The notes below the pieces were generated by a model. The model did no database searches. It was not told the origin of the DNA and worked only from the letters and a program-made list of their open reading frames with translations. A stretch of 52,065 nt of DNA from Nitrospinae bacterium CG11_big_fil_rev_8_21_14_0_20_45_15 (GTDB taxonomy: Bacteria; Nitrospinota; Nitrospinia; Nitrospinales; VA-1), in NCBI GenBank assembly GCA_002787235.1, contig PCWG01000037.1:1-52065 (forward strand). Direction: 5' to 3'. Position 1 is the stretch's first letter. Every line of letters starts with the position of its first letter. The translations under genes were made by a program, and so were the position numbers. This document shows positions 17,630 to 26,660 of this stretch, piece by piece.

Positions 17630-18232
17630 CTTGGGTACACCAGGTATTCCGGGTACACTGGGAACTTGCGTGCCTGTAGTCTTTTTGACGCGCGGAATAT
17701 GTATTTGCGTGTCACAGATCATGATCAGATGATATCCGAAGACGGTTTTGACAGGTTCCCCAATGCCGTCTTTAGGAGCACTCATGATTGCATTGACCAA
17801 TTCCTGATTCAGTATATCTGGACTGTCAGAAACCGCTATGCCGGCATAAATCCAATCCAGACTTCCACCCAATGCCTTGCTCGGACAGGTGCTGTATTTT
17901 TTAGCCAGCCGGGAAAACAAATTTTCCAACTTCTGCAAGTCCTGGTATTCTTTTTCAGGATCGTCTGAAGCCTGCTCTGCCAACTCCTTTTGGAACTCCA
18001 GCAAGGTATCACGAAACATATTCGCGGCTTCGATACTGGTTACCAGTATGTGCCGTGCCCGACGTTCCATGGGCTTGTCCAACTTCACTTTTTTAGGGAC
18101 AAATGCCTTGCGTAATTTGAGCACAGGCTTTACCACTTGCGGAGTGGCATCGGCCGCGACAGGCTCTTTTGCGGTTTTATCCCGTTCGTAAACGGTCTTT
18201 TCAGCTTCACTGGGGAATTCTTTATCGGACAT
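17627..18232 (-). CDS. Parvulin-type peptidyl-prolyl isomerase
   Basis: A 201-residue protein with a Lys/Val-rich N-terminal extension (1-57) and a parvulin domain (about 60-182). The domain shows ARHILVTS at strand 1, LAKKYSTCPSKALGGSLDWI around the active-site Cys, and PVKTVFGYHLIMICD at the end. It catalyses cis-trans isomerisation of peptidyl-proline bonds. There is no signal peptide, so it is probably cytoplasmic, unlike SurA/PrsA relatives. An unusual insert (about 70-105) is rich in Glu, Asp and Gln. It converges on the HNH gene. Confidence 0.85.
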   Translation of the reverse strand: MSDKEFPSEAEKTVYERDKTAKEPVAADATPQVVKPVLKLRKAFVPKKVKLDKPMERRARHILVTSIEAANMFRDTLLEFQKELAEQASDDPEKEYQDLQKLENLFSRLAKKYSTCPSKALGGSLDWIYAGIAVSDSPDILNQELVNAIMSAPKDGIGEPVKTVFGYHLIMICDTQIHIPRVKKTTGTQVPSVPGIPGVPK

Positions 18233-18347
18233 AGTTTCTCTTGTTTGAGTATCGTATTGAGTTATTGTTCAACTCGATTATAGCAATCGTTCTCAGATTT
18301 TAGCAATGAGCTTTCAAAAACGGACGGTCAATTCTCTTTAGCCCTGT

Positions 18348-19598
18348 TCAGGGAACGGCTTCTACTTTTTGTTTTTCCAAAGTACCGGAAATCGCGATGA
18401 TTTTTCCTTCTCGAAAAACTTCCATCGCTACGGTTTGTCCGGGCGGCATCCCTAAAAGTTTTCTCCTGAAAATAACAAAACTGTCTATCGGGGTGCCGTT
18501 GACCGAAACAATCACATCATTTGCTTTCATTCCCGCTTTGCTGGCAGGACTTTCGGGTGCCACTTCGCGAACGATCATGCCTCCACGGATGGGCAAATTC
18601 AACAAGTTTGCCTGCGACAATGACAAGGGATGCGCCTGCGCGCCAAACCAGCCACGTTCGGTTTTCCCTAATGCAAGCATAGGCATGACTTCCTTGACGG
18701 TGTCAATAGGAATTGCAAAACCAATCAACTGGGCTTTCTGAATGATCGCAGTGTTCACACCCACCACCTCTCCATACAGATTCAATAAGGGGCCACCACT
18801 GCTTCCGGGATTGATTGCCGAATCGGTCTGCAGAAAATCGACATTCCCATGGGACATCGGGCTCACGCGTTCTTTTGCACTGATCAATCCCGACGTAACC
18901 GTGTGCTTCAACCCCAGAGGATTCCCAAGTGCCAACACCAGTTCTCCGGTTCGTAAATCATCGGAATTGCCCAATGCCAGCGGAAATAACGGTTTGCCGG
19001 CGTCAATTTTAATGAGTGCCAGATCGGTCAATCGATCAATGCCAATGATCTGCGCGGGATATTGCTCTTCGCCATCCGACAAAACCGCCTGTATCCCCAC
19101 AGCATTATTGATCACGTGTGCGTTGGTGAGAATGTAGCCCTCGGCATTGATTATAAAACCGGAACCGAGACTGACTCCTTCCTCCTCTTGGGAGAGCGGG
19201 ACTTGAAATGGCAAAATCTCTAACAGGTTGGAAACCAGAGGGATTTTTATCGGCAGTAAATCATTGGGAGATATTCCAAACCGGACTTCTCTTTCCACCA
19301 CGGTCTGTGCGTAAATATTGACCACTCCTTTGCGGGCTCTTTCAACGACATCGGCGATGCTGTAATTGTTCAATGGAACAGGTGCCCGATCGGCATCCTC
19401 TTCCGCCCTGATCCAAAACCGATCCATACTCAAATCGCCAAAAGACAAGGCACGAAACCGCTTGTCGAAAATTTCCAGATCGGTATTCATGGGCTCGCGC
19501 AATTCATGCGTCTGAGGAGACACCGTACATCGGGCAAGAGCCATGCTGACAAGAAAAATAATAATCAAACGAACGAGTGGACAAGTAAAATTTTTCAT
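18348..19598 (-). CDS. Trypsin-like serine protease with PDZ domain (DegP/HtrA-like)
   Basis: Envelope protease of the HtrA group, 416 residues from the ATG at 19598. A signal/anchor segment (about 5-23) ends MALARCTVSP; Cys24 could be lipidated, but Arg at -1 is poor for a lipobox. The chymotrypsin-fold domain (about 75-310) carries the triad His161 (TNAHVI), Asp192 (RLTDLALIKI) and Ser267 (INPGSSGGPLL). One PDZ domain (about 325-405) follows. A TTG at 19620 is in frame, but the ATG is preferred. It lies 24 bases after the SDR stop on the same strand. Confidence 0.93.
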   Translation of the reverse strand: MKNFTCPLVRLIIIFLVSMALARCTVSPQTHELREPMNTDLEIFDKRFRALSFGDLSMDRFWIRAEEDADRAPVPLNNYSIADVVERARKGVVNIYAQTVVEREVRFGISPNDLLPIKIPLVSNLLEILPFQVPLSQEEEGVSLGSGFIINAEGYILTNAHVINNAVGIQAVLSDGEEQYPAQIIGIDRLTDLALIKIDAGKPLFPLALGNSDDLRTGELVLALGNPLGLKHTVTSGLISAKERVSPMSHGNVDFLQTDSAINPGSSGGPLLNLYGEVVGVNTAIIQKAQLIGFAIPIDTVKEVMPMLALGKTERGWFGAQAHPLSLSQANLLNLPIRGGMIVREVAPESPASKAGMKANDVIVSVNGTPIDSFVIFRRKLLGMPPGQTVAMEVFREGKIIAISGTLEKQKVEAVP

Positions 19599-19622
19599 AT
19601 TATCAAACCGGCTCAGGTTCAA

Positions 19623-20417
19623 TTAAAGGTTACGAACAATACCGCCATCGACGGTGAAATTGCTTCCCGTGATCCAGGCACTTGATTGAGACGCCAAAAG
19701 CAAAACCAATCCCGATAAATCTTCGGGTTCACCCATTCGCTTGAGAGGAATCCGCTCTGCCGAACCGGCACGAAATTCTTCGCGAACCGTTTCCAGCTTT
19801 TTCCCCGTTTCTTGCGCGACGGCCAAGGCTTCATTCTCCCAGGATCGAGACCAGACTGGCCCAGGCGATATGGTATTGACACGTATGCCATCACCTGCGA
19901 GGGTTTGTGAAAGTGACGCCGTCAGGTTGGAAAGACCTGCTTTCATTGCTGAATAATGCGGGAAAACTTCTTCAGGCCGCACTGCGGCTATTGATGAGAT
20001 ATTAATGATACTCGGTGCGGAGGATTTGCGCAGTTCGGGAATAAACAGCCGAAGGACTCGTACCGCCGACAACAGGTTGATATCGAAAACTTCGCGCCAA
20101 TCCTCGTCGGTCAAGTCCAGAAAAGTTCCCATTTTTTGGATCGCCCCCACATTATTGACCAGAACGTCCAACCCGCCCCATTGTTCAAGGATCGTTGCGT
20201 GCAGGGATTCGACATCCGACACCTTCGTGAGGTCGGCTGTTTTGAAAATATGCCCCTGCCCTGACATCTCGTTCTTTAACTTATCCAATCCTGCTTGACT
20301 TCGAGCGCAAACTGCAACACGAGCCCCTTCACCGGCAAACGCAAGAGCCATCGCCCGGCCAATTCCATCAGATCCACCCGTGACCAATACTTTACAATCT
20401 TCCAGATTTAATTTCAT
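19623..20417 (-). CDS. Short-chain dehydrogenase/reductase (FabG-like)
   Basis: Classical SDR oxidoreductase of 264 residues. It has the cofactor motif TGGSDGIG (13-20), NNVG (88-91), catalytic Ser142, Tyr155 and Lys159 (YSAMK), and ISPGPVWS after strand 6. An Arg at position 39 (CARS) suggests NADP(H). The closing GSNFTVDGGIVRNL is typical of 3-oxoacyl-ACP reductase relatives, but the true substrate is unknown. It is divergent from the small membrane protein and upstream of the serine protease, with which it probably shares a transcript. Confidence 0.88.
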   Translation of the reverse strand: MKLNLEDCKVLVTGGSDGIGRAMALAFAGEGARVAVCARSQAGLDKLKNEMSGQGHIFKTADLTKVSDVESLHATILEQWGGLDVLVNNVGAIQKMGTFLDLTDEDWREVFDINLLSAVRVLRLFIPELRKSSAPSIINISSIAAVRPEEVFPHYSAMKAGLSNLTASLSQTLAGDGIRVNTISPGPVWSRSWENEALAVAQETGKKLETVREEFRAGSAERIPLKRMGEPEDLSGLVLLLASQSSAWITGSNFTVDGGIVRNL

Positions 20418-20472
20418 GATACACTGCCATTCAATAAAGACCGTTGAATAATTTTCTCATTTTCCCCATCCC

Positions 20473-20826
20473 ATGGGATCCTATATCATCAAACATATAA
20501 GCGCATCACCCTCTTTGATATGGGTGTGCCTTGCCATGGGTTTTCACATTGTGAATTTGGCATTGGGTGCCTACGCTGGTTTTTTCAAACGCAGTGCCTC
20601 TGTCATAAAAATACACCAATGGCTCTATTACGCCATTGTATTTTGTTTGGCCTATTTTTTAATCCTGAATCAGACACACGGCAAAAACACCCTTTGGGAT
20701 TATCTCGTTGGGCTTTACTTTATCACAGTCATCCCTTTGAGCAAACGTTGGGACGTGTTGGCCCATGCTTTTTTATCACTTGTCGGCCTCACATTACTCC
20801 CTTTGTTGATCATTCTTCAAATGTGA
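20473..20826 (+). CDS. Small integral membrane protein of unknown function
   Basis: A 117-residue protein with four hydrophobic segments (about 13-35, 48-64, 77-88 and 96-116) separated by short charged loops (FFKRSASVIKIHQ; NQTHGKNTLWDY; SKRWDV). No recognised family. The ATG has only a weak ribosome site. It stands divergent from the SDR gene and is followed by 260 AT-rich bases. A carrier or small-molecule role cannot be proposed from the sequence. Confidence 0.65.
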   Translation: MGSYIIKHISASPSLIWVCLAMGFHIVNLALGAYAGFFKRSASVIKIHQWLYYAIVFCLAYFLILNQTHGKNTLWDYLVGLYFITVIPLSKRWDVLAHAFLSLVGLTLLPLLIILQM

Positions 20827-20980
20827 TGCTGAAATGGAGCTGTCGCCTCATTCTGTAATAATATTTTAAGATCAATGTATTTTTCCAAAACTCGTTTTCC
20901 CTTGAAAAAACGACCTGCTTCTCAAAGTTTTCCATCTTCACGAACTTTATTTTTAAAACAAAATTTAATATTTTTTTGAA

Positions 20981-20998
20981 GCGATTCTGTGCGATTCT
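20981..20998 (+). repeat. Tandem GCGATTCT direct repeat upstream of the BON lipoprotein gene
   Basis: GCGATTCT occurs at 20981-20988 and again at 20991-20998, exactly 10 bases (one helical turn) apart and about 90 bases before the BON gene ATG. TTGAAG precedes it. The spacing suits a protein binding the same DNA face twice. Confidence 0.35.
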
Positions 20999-21088
20999 AC
21001 TAAAGGAATAGGCCTCTGCCCTTGGCATGGGTTTTCAAAATTTTTAATGCGTTTTCTCATACTTTAAATTCATTTGGAGAAACACCAC

Positions 21089-21721
21089 ATGATTCATTCA
21101 CAAACAAAGGTATCTTTTTTATCCATGATTTTTCTGGCAGGCCTTTTTTTGAACGCTTGCACATCTCTGGTCAACGAAACAGCGATGAAAGCTTTTGAGG
21201 ACCGATCCACAGAAGATCAGGTGACCGATGCTAAAATCGTAACCGGCATCCTGCAACGATTATCCGACAAGGATAAAGGTTTGCTGTTGGACGTTGGCGT
21301 GGATGTCTGGGAGAAACGCGTGATGCTGACGGGGGCTCTCGAAAATGCCTCTTTAAAAAGCGAAGTAGAAACACTGGCTCGGGAAGATTCGCGCATTAAA
21401 ACAGTATACAACGACATCCAACTCGCATCGGCACAGGACATCGAACGCCGACGCAACGCCAAGGAACAAGGAGGAGACTCCAAGGGTGGGATGGGAGAGA
21501 CGGTCAGTGATTTCTGGATAGAAACCAAAATCAAAGCACAATTGATCACAATAGAGAATGTCAGTTCTGTCAATTTCCGCTGGCGTTCTGTTCTGAATCA
21601 CATTTATGTCATCGGTCGAGCCGCTACTCCTATGGAAAAAGAATTGGTCCTTGACGTGATCAAAAAAACAGAAGGTGTATCATCAGTAACAGAATATATT
21701 GAAATCATCACTCCAAAATAA
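21089..21721 (+). CDS. Dual BON-domain outer-membrane lipoprotein
   Basis: A 210-residue lipoprotein: signal peptide to about residue 23 with LNAC lipobox, then two BON domains (about 45-115 and 130-205) in the OsmY/DolP style. BON domains bind phospholipid, and such lipoproteins maintain the outer membrane under stress. The ATG at 21089 has GGAG 9 bases upstream and is preferred over an in-frame TTG at 21074. The next gene, an SYLF lipid-binding protein, begins 49 bases later, suggesting a shared envelope role. Confidence 0.88.
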   Translation: MIHSQTKVSFLSMIFLAGLFLNACTSLVNETAMKAFEDRSTEDQVTDAKIVTGILQRLSDKDKGLLLDVGVDVWEKRVMLTGALENASLKSEVETLAREDSRIKTVYNDIQLASAQDIERRRNAKEQGGDSKGGMGETVSDFWIETKIKAQLITIENVSSVNFRWRSVLNHIYVIGRAATPMEKELVLDVIKKTEGVSSVTEYIEIITPK

Positions 21722-21770
21722 GCACAATCCGCAGTCAAACCTAGAATTATTTTACTGAAAAGAGCAACCT

Positions 21771-22343
21771 ATGATTTCTCAAATTCCCAAATATAAAGGC
21801 CCCATCTATCTCTACTTGCAGACGGTGATATTGGCATTCTGTCTGTTGGCCCCCATTCAATCCTTCGCCGGTTCGGTGTTGGAAATTGAAGTGAGTGTTG
21901 ATGCAACTTTGGAAAAGTTCAAAAAAGACATTGGCGGTGCTGAAGTTTTTCTCAAAAATGCCAAAGGTGTTCTGGTGTTCCCTAAAGTTTATAAAGCCGG
22001 TTTCGGCATCGGCGGGGAATACGGAGAAGGTGCACTGAGAATTGGTGGCAAAACGGTAGATTATTACAACACCGTGTCCGCTTCCATCGGATTTCAACTG
22101 GGGGCGCAGGCACGAACCGTGATCCTGATTTTCACCCAGGATGAGGCTTTGCAAAAATTCCGCAATAGTGAAGGCTGGAAGGCTGGCGTCGATGGATCGG
22201 TCGCTCTGGCAACTCTCGGTGTGGGCGACGCGATTGACACCAACAGTATCAAAGATCCTATCGTGGCTTTTGTGATCGATCAGGAAGGGCTGATGTACAA
22301 TCTCACTTTAGAGGGAACGAAGTTCACCAAGATCAAAAAATAA
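21771..22343 (+). CDS. Secreted SYLF/YSC84-domain protein
   Basis: A 190-residue protein with a signal peptide (hydrophobic about 16-33, cut near SFAGS) and an SYLF lipid-binding domain. The marker stretches are GVLVFPKVYKAGFGIGGEYG, the long middle strand region, and the closing VIDQEGLMYNLTLEGTKFTKI. Bacterial members are exported and bind lipid or act at the envelope, but the precise role is not known. It follows the BON lipoprotein and converges with gcvPA over a hairpin. Confidence 0.85.
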   Translation: MISQIPKYKGPIYLYLQTVILAFCLLAPIQSFAGSVLEIEVSVDATLEKFKKDIGGAEVFLKNAKGVLVFPKVYKAGFGIGGEYGEGALRIGGKTVDYYNTVSASIGFQLGAQARTVILIFTQDEALQKFRNSEGWKAGVDGSVALATLGVGDAIDTNSIKDPIVAFVIDQEGLMYNLTLEGTKFTKIKK

Positions 22344-22390
22344 TTCAATCTCTGCCACATAGTGGATCGTTGGTGTATTGGATTGCTAAA

Positions 22391-22420
22391 AGGATAAACG
22401 GGCAAATGTCCGTTTATCCT
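22391..22420. terminator. Hairpin at the convergent end of gcvPA and the SYLF gene
   Basis: Arms 22391-22401 and 22410-22420 are exact reverse complements (11 pairs), and the stem can extend by two pairs to leave a 4-base loop. On the minus strand a short TTTT follows. The right arm overlaps the gcvPA stop (22419-22421). It is suited to ending the gcv transcript and, less clearly, the SYLF transcript. Confidence 0.65.
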
Positions 22421-23759
22421 AGATGGCGGCCAATCGATCCACGAGCCGGTCTATTTCTTCCCGGCTGTTGAGCTCGGTCACGCAAAGCAGAAGGGAATCA
22501 TCGAGTTCGGGATAATATTCTCCCAATGGAAGCCCGGCAACAATGCCGTCGGTCAGCAGTGTCGCACGAACATCACCCGCCTTGCCTCGACAACGAAGAA
22601 CAAATTCATTGAAAGTGTTCGAGGAGAATCTTATTTCATAACCCTCAAGTTTGGCGAGCTGATTTTTCAGGTAATCGGCTTTTCTCAAATTCAGAATCGC
22701 CAAATCCCGCAAACCCTGTTTTCCCATTGCGGTCATATAAATCGCAACGGACAAAGCACACAGACCTTGATTGGTACAAATATTGGAAGTCGCTTTTTCG
22801 CGGCGTATGTGTTGTTCGCGCGTGGAAAGGGTCAATGCAAAAGCTCTGCGTCCTTCGCGGTCCCGGGTTTCACCACAGAGGCGGCCGGGCATCTGTCGCA
22901 GGTATTCCTTGCGCACTGCAAAAAAACCAACGTAGGGACCGCCATAAGAAACGGGCAAACCCAATGACTGCCCTTCCCCGCATACGATATCCGCGCCGCG
23001 TTCTCCGGGCGATTTGAGCAGTGCCATCGACAAAGCCGGGACGACATTGACGATCAACAAGGCACCGCATTTTTTGATGTCCTGATCGAGCCCCTCATAT
23101 TCCTCAATGGTCCCAAAAAAATTGGGGCTTTGCAGAACCACTGCGCATGTTTCGTTGTCCATCTTTTCGCGCAGAACATTCAGGTCGGTCTGTCCACTTT
23201 CCCTGTCGTAAGGAATCTCAACCCACTCGATGACATCGCCGGGACAATAGGTCTGAATCACCTGACGATACTCGGGATGGGTTGCCTGCGAAATCAAAAC
23301 CCGTTTGCGTTTGTTGATACGCCTGGCCATCAAAACCGCTTCGGCTAATGCGGAAGCTCCATCGTACATGGAGGCATTGGCAACATCCATACCTGTCAAC
23401 ATCGCAAACATGGTCTGAAATTCAAAAATTGCCTGCAGGGTGCCCTGGCTGACCTCGGGTTGATAGGGGGTATAGCTCGTTGAAAATTCACCACGCAATG
23501 CAAGCGCGCTGACAATGGCGGGAACATAATGGCGATAGGCTCCTGCACCCAGAAAAACAGAGCTCGCGCCCATATTACGTTTTTCCAATTCATCGAAATG
23601 CGCAGTTAAATCGGCTTCTGATAAAACCGTTGGCAGATTCAGCTCTCTTTTGAGACGTAAAACTTCAGGGATGCAGGCAAACAACTCATCGATGTTCTGA
23701 ACGCCGATGGATGCCAGCATCTCTTTGATATCATTTTCTGTATGAGGAACGTAGGACAT
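22419..23759 (-). CDS. gcvPA: Glycine dehydrogenase (decarboxylating) subunit 1, P-protein N-terminal half
   Basis: N-terminal half of the split P-protein, 446 residues, typical length for GcvPA. It begins YVPHTENDIKEMLASIGV and has MYDGASALAEAVLMARR, GEGQSLGLPVSYGGPYVGFF and TREQHIRREKATSNICTNQ. With GcvPB, which carries the pyridoxal-phosphate Lys, it releases CO2 from glycine. It ends the leftward gcvT-gcvH-gcvPA run, 18 bases after gcvH, and is followed by a hairpin. gcvPB is not next to it or elsewhere in this window. Confidence 0.96.
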   Translation of the reverse strand: MSYVPHTENDIKEMLASIGVQNIDELFACIPEVLRLKRELNLPTVLSEADLTAHFDELEKRNMGASSVFLGAGAYRHYVPAIVSALALRGEFSTSYTPYQPEVSQGTLQAIFEFQTMFAMLTGMDVANASMYDGASALAEAVLMARRINKRKRVLISQATHPEYRQVIQTYCPGDVIEWVEIPYDRESGQTDLNVLREKMDNETCAVVLQSPNFFGTIEEYEGLDQDIKKCGALLIVNVVPALSMALLKSPGERGADIVCGEGQSLGLPVSYGGPYVGFFAVRKEYLRQMPGRLCGETRDREGRRAFALTLSTREQHIRREKATSNICTNQGLCALSVAIYMTAMGKQGLRDLAILNLRKADYLKNQLAKLEGYEIRFSSNTFNEFVLRCRGKAGDVRATLLTDGIVAGLPLGEYYPELDDSLLLCVTELNSREEIDRLVDRLAAI

Positions 23760-23777
23760 AGTCTATGGGAAGGGCGA

Positions 23778-24167
23778 TCAATGGGCTTCGTTGGAACATT
23801 GCTCTTCATATTTCTCTGCGCTGAGCAAATGGTCTGTTTTTTCTGTGCCAGTCAACTCAACCTCGATGATCCAGCCTTCTCCATAAGGATCGGAGTTGAC
23901 CAGCTCGGGTCGCGTTTCCAGCTCTTTATTAACGGCTTTGACCGTCGCTGAGACAGGGGAATACAGATCGGAAACGGTTTTGACCGACTCGATCACGCCA
24001 AAAGCCTCATCCTGTTCCAATTTCCTTCCCACTTCAGGAAGTTCCACAAATACAACATCTCCCAGTTGATCTTGCGCGAAACTGGTCACGCCTACAAAGC
24101 CCTTATTTCCTTCAATCCGAATCCATTCGTGTTCAATGGTATACAACAGGTTTTTCGGAGTCTCCAT
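23778..24167 (-). CDS. gcvH: Glycine cleavage system H protein
   Basis: Lipoyl carrier that shuttles the aminomethyl group between P- and T-proteins. The 129 residues include the lipoylation site ESVKTVSDLYSP with Lys63, preceded by VTSFAQDQLGDVVFVELP and followed by NSDPYGEGWI. The ATG at 24167 fits the family start (TPKNLLYTIEHEW). It lies between gcvT and gcvPA. Confidence 0.97.
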   Translation of the reverse strand: METPKNLLYTIEHEWIRIEGNKGFVGVTSFAQDQLGDVVFVELPEVGRKLEQDEAFGVIESVKTVSDLYSPVSATVKAVNKELETRPELVNSDPYGEGWIIEVELTGTEKTDHLLSAEKYEEQCSNEAH

Positions 24168-24222
24168 CTTTTCCTCCCGATCTAAGATCTAAAATGATAA
24201 ATAGGTGCCCGGCAGATTCTGT

Positions 24223-25344
24223 TTATTTTTTCACAGAACTGGGGATAAACGGCAATTTGACAACTTTTGCAGGAAACGTATTGCTCCTTATTTCTATATC
24301 CAACAACTCATCGACTCGGGCAAGTGTGGTAGAAACGTAACACAATGCAATGCCTGCATTCAAGGAGGGAGAAAAAGCACCGCTGGCAACCTCGCCCACT
24401 TCAACTCCATCTTTGAGAACCCGATAATGCGATCGTGGAACTCCACGGGTCTCCAGTTTCACTCCCACCAGACGGCGTTCGAAACCTTTCGCTTTATCGG
24501 CACACAAGGCATCGCGACCAATGAAGCCACCTTCTTTGTCCAGCTTGATCACCCAGCCCAGTCCGGCAGACAAAGGGGACGCATTTGCTGAGATTTCGTT
24601 TCCATAAAGGGCATAGCCCATTTCCAGCCGCAGAGTATCGCGGGCTCCCAGTCCGATGGGTTGCAAACCGAAGGATTTGCCATCCTCCAGAATTTTGCGC
24701 GCCAGAGCCTCTGCCTTCTCTGCTTCAAGATACAATTCGAAACCATCTTCCCCTGTGTATCCGGTGCGCGAGATTATACACTCCGTGCCGTAAATATGCC
24801 CTTTTTTAAAATGATAATATTGCAGATCATCCAATGCGACATCGCTGGCAGGTTGCAGAAGAGCCTCCGCATTTTTCCCCTGAATCGCAAGTTGCGCGGT
24901 TTGGGTACTGATATCAGTGACTTTGACATCAAAAGATTTCATCTGTTCGGAAGCCCACTGAAAATCTTTTTCAATGTTGGATGCGTTGACACAAAGAAAA
25001 TAATGCTCCGGGGACCATCGGTAAATCAACAAATCGTCCACGACGCCGCCATTTTCATAACACATCAGGGAGTAAAGCACCGAGCCATCGGTCATTTTAT
25101 CAACATCATTGGTGGTCAAATTTTGCAGATAATCGCGCGCGCCAGGTCCTTTGACATCAATTTCACCCATGTGGCTCACGTCAAACATCCCGACACTCTC
25201 ACGAACGCATCGATGCTCTTCCATGACACCGGCATATTGGATCGGCATGTACCAACCCGCAAAGGGAACCATTTTCGCACCCAGTTCTTTGTGCAATTCC
25301 AGCAAAGGTGTATTTTTTAGAACTACTGCAGATTCGTCAGTCAT
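24223..25344 (-). CDS. gcvT: Aminomethyltransferase (glycine cleavage T protein)
   Basis: Transfers the methylene group from lipoyl-GcvH to tetrahydrofolate and releases ammonia. From the ATG at 25344 the protein has 373 residues, the normal size. The frame stays open 41 codons further up without family resemblance. Diagnostic blocks are LHKELGAKMVPFAGWYMPIQY, FDVSHMGEI, SRTGYTGEDGFELY and the folate-binding GARDTLRLEMGYALYGNE. It is the first gene of gcvT-gcvH-gcvPA and is divergent from a nucleotidyltransferase gene. Confidence 0.96.
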   Translation of the reverse strand: MTDESAVVLKNTPLLELHKELGAKMVPFAGWYMPIQYAGVMEEHRCVRESVGMFDVSHMGEIDVKGPGARDYLQNLTTNDVDKMTDGSVLYSLMCYENGGVVDDLLIYRWSPEHYFLCVNASNIEKDFQWASEQMKSFDVKVTDISTQTAQLAIQGKNAEALLQPASDVALDDLQYYHFKKGHIYGTECIISRTGYTGEDGFELYLEAEKAEALARKILEDGKSFGLQPIGLGARDTLRLEMGYALYGNEISANASPLSAGLGWVIKLDKEGGFIGRDALCADKAKGFERRLVGVKLETRGVPRSHYRVLKDGVEVGEVASGAFSPSLNAGIALCYVSTTLARVDELLDIEIRSNTFPAKVVKLPFIPSSVKK

Positions 25345-25530
25345 CTTGTATTTTATATTTGCGACCGATGCTTCCAGCCGATCGGTGAGTAAAAAACTTT
25401 GCATACATTCCAAGGGTACTGGTATAACCAATTTCCACCGTTGACGCAACTCGGAAACACGAGCCATCGAAAAAACACAGTGAACCGTCGAACCTCAAGG
25501 CAAATTCATTTTCTACCCATTTTCAAGAAG

Positions 25531-25545
25531 TGTTATCATATAACA
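25531..25545. promoter_or_regulatory. Operator-like palindrome between gcvT and the divergent gene
   Basis: TGTTAT-CAT-ATAACA is a perfect 6+3+6 palindrome that sits 25 bases before the nucleotidyltransferase ATG and 186 before the gcvT start. It does not match CRP or FNR consensus half-sites. It could bind a repressor of either gene. Confidence 0.3.
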
Positions 25546-25570
25546 GTTTAAAATCAACCCTTGCAAAAAT

Positions 25571-26581
25571 ATGGACATGAAAATTGATTCAACAGATCAA
25601 AGTTACGACGCGATACTTCTCGCAGGGGAAGGTGAATCCAGCTATAAAATATATCGGCAACACAAAGCCTTTCTCCCAATCCAGAACAAGGCCATCATCA
25701 GCTATGTGGCGGAGTCGTTACAAAATGTAGCCTCCATTCGTACCATTTATATTGTAGGTTTGCAGGACAAAATCAGGTCTACGCTTACAGCCGATGGAAT
25801 CGACCTGAACCATCCCAAAAAAATACAGATTCTGGATCAGAAAAGAAATTTATTTGAAAATATATGGAGTGCTTTTTTAGCTACTTTGCCCTCTGGAGGT
25901 GCTGAGGAGGAACTTGAGCGACCGGAAATCATCAACAAAGCCGTGTTGATCGTTCCTTGCGATGCCCCCCTCATCCGCCCTCATGAGGTGGAATATTTCA
26001 TTGGTCAATGCGACACAGAGCACTACGACCATATTCTGGGTTTGACTGCTGCGGATACGCTGAAACCGTTTTACCCCAAAAAGGATAAACCGGGAATCAA
26101 AATGGCTTATTTGCACCTTGAAAAAAATAGTTACCGCATCAACAATCTGCATCTGGTAAAACCTTTAAAGATAGCAAATCGGGCCTACATTCAAAAAATG
26201 TATCAATACCGTTATCAACGAAATTTCAAAAATTTCATTTTGTTTGGGATCTCGTTATTTGGTAAAGACAAATTCCAACATTATCCTTATTATATTGGAC
26301 TTGAGCTGTGCCTGCTATTCTCTGCGTTGCAACTGGATTCGCTGGTTCGTTATTTTCGAACCTGGAATGTAAAGGAGGGTTTGGAAAAATGTATTTCGAC
26401 GATCCTGAAAACTCGATTCACAGCCATAGAAGTTCCCTACCCTGGAGCCGCTCTCGACATCGACAATCAAAAAGATTATGAGGCCATGGTTCACTGCTTT
26501 GACGAGTGGCGGGAAGTTCTTAAAAATCCCATCGCAACCGTCCCTTATAATCCATCTGGCGAATTGACAACTCACACATGA
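25571..26581 (+). CDS. MobA-like nucleotidyltransferase-domain protein
   Basis: A 336-residue protein whose first half resembles MobA/GTP-transferase folds: YDAILLAGEGES and HKAFLPIQNKAIISYVAES at the nucleotide-binding end, then LIVPCDAPLIRPHEVEYFI with the metal-binding Asp. The C-terminal half has two hydrophobic segments (about 212-222 and 237-252) and ends in YPGAALDIDNQKDYEAM, which supplies a second Asp pair as in sugar-nucleotide transferases. The substrate is unknown. A second start lies at 25577. The next gene is lepA. Confidence 0.7.
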   Translation: MDMKIDSTDQSYDAILLAGEGESSYKIYRQHKAFLPIQNKAIISYVAESLQNVASIRTIYIVGLQDKIRSTLTADGIDLNHPKKIQILDQKRNLFENIWSAFLATLPSGGAEEELERPEIINKAVLIVPCDAPLIRPHEVEYFIGQCDTEHYDHILGLTAADTLKPFYPKKDKPGIKMAYLHLEKNSYRINNLHLVKPLKIANRAYIQKMYQYRYQRNFKNFILFGISLFGKDKFQHYPYYIGLELCLLFSALQLDSLVRYFRTWNVKEGLEKCISTILKTRFTAIEVPYPGAALDIDNQKDYEAMVHCFDEWREVLKNPIATVPYNPSGELTTHT

Positions 26582-26660
26582 AAGTTTAATTTCTATCCGC
26601 GCTTCACCGAACAATCACGATAGCAGATCATCCCCTTAACCAGGCCCTTTTGAATTGACA

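Noticed and set aside
25345-25467. N-terminal extension of gcvT
   Set aside because: The 41 extra residues are not family-like; the ATG at 25344 gives the standard length.
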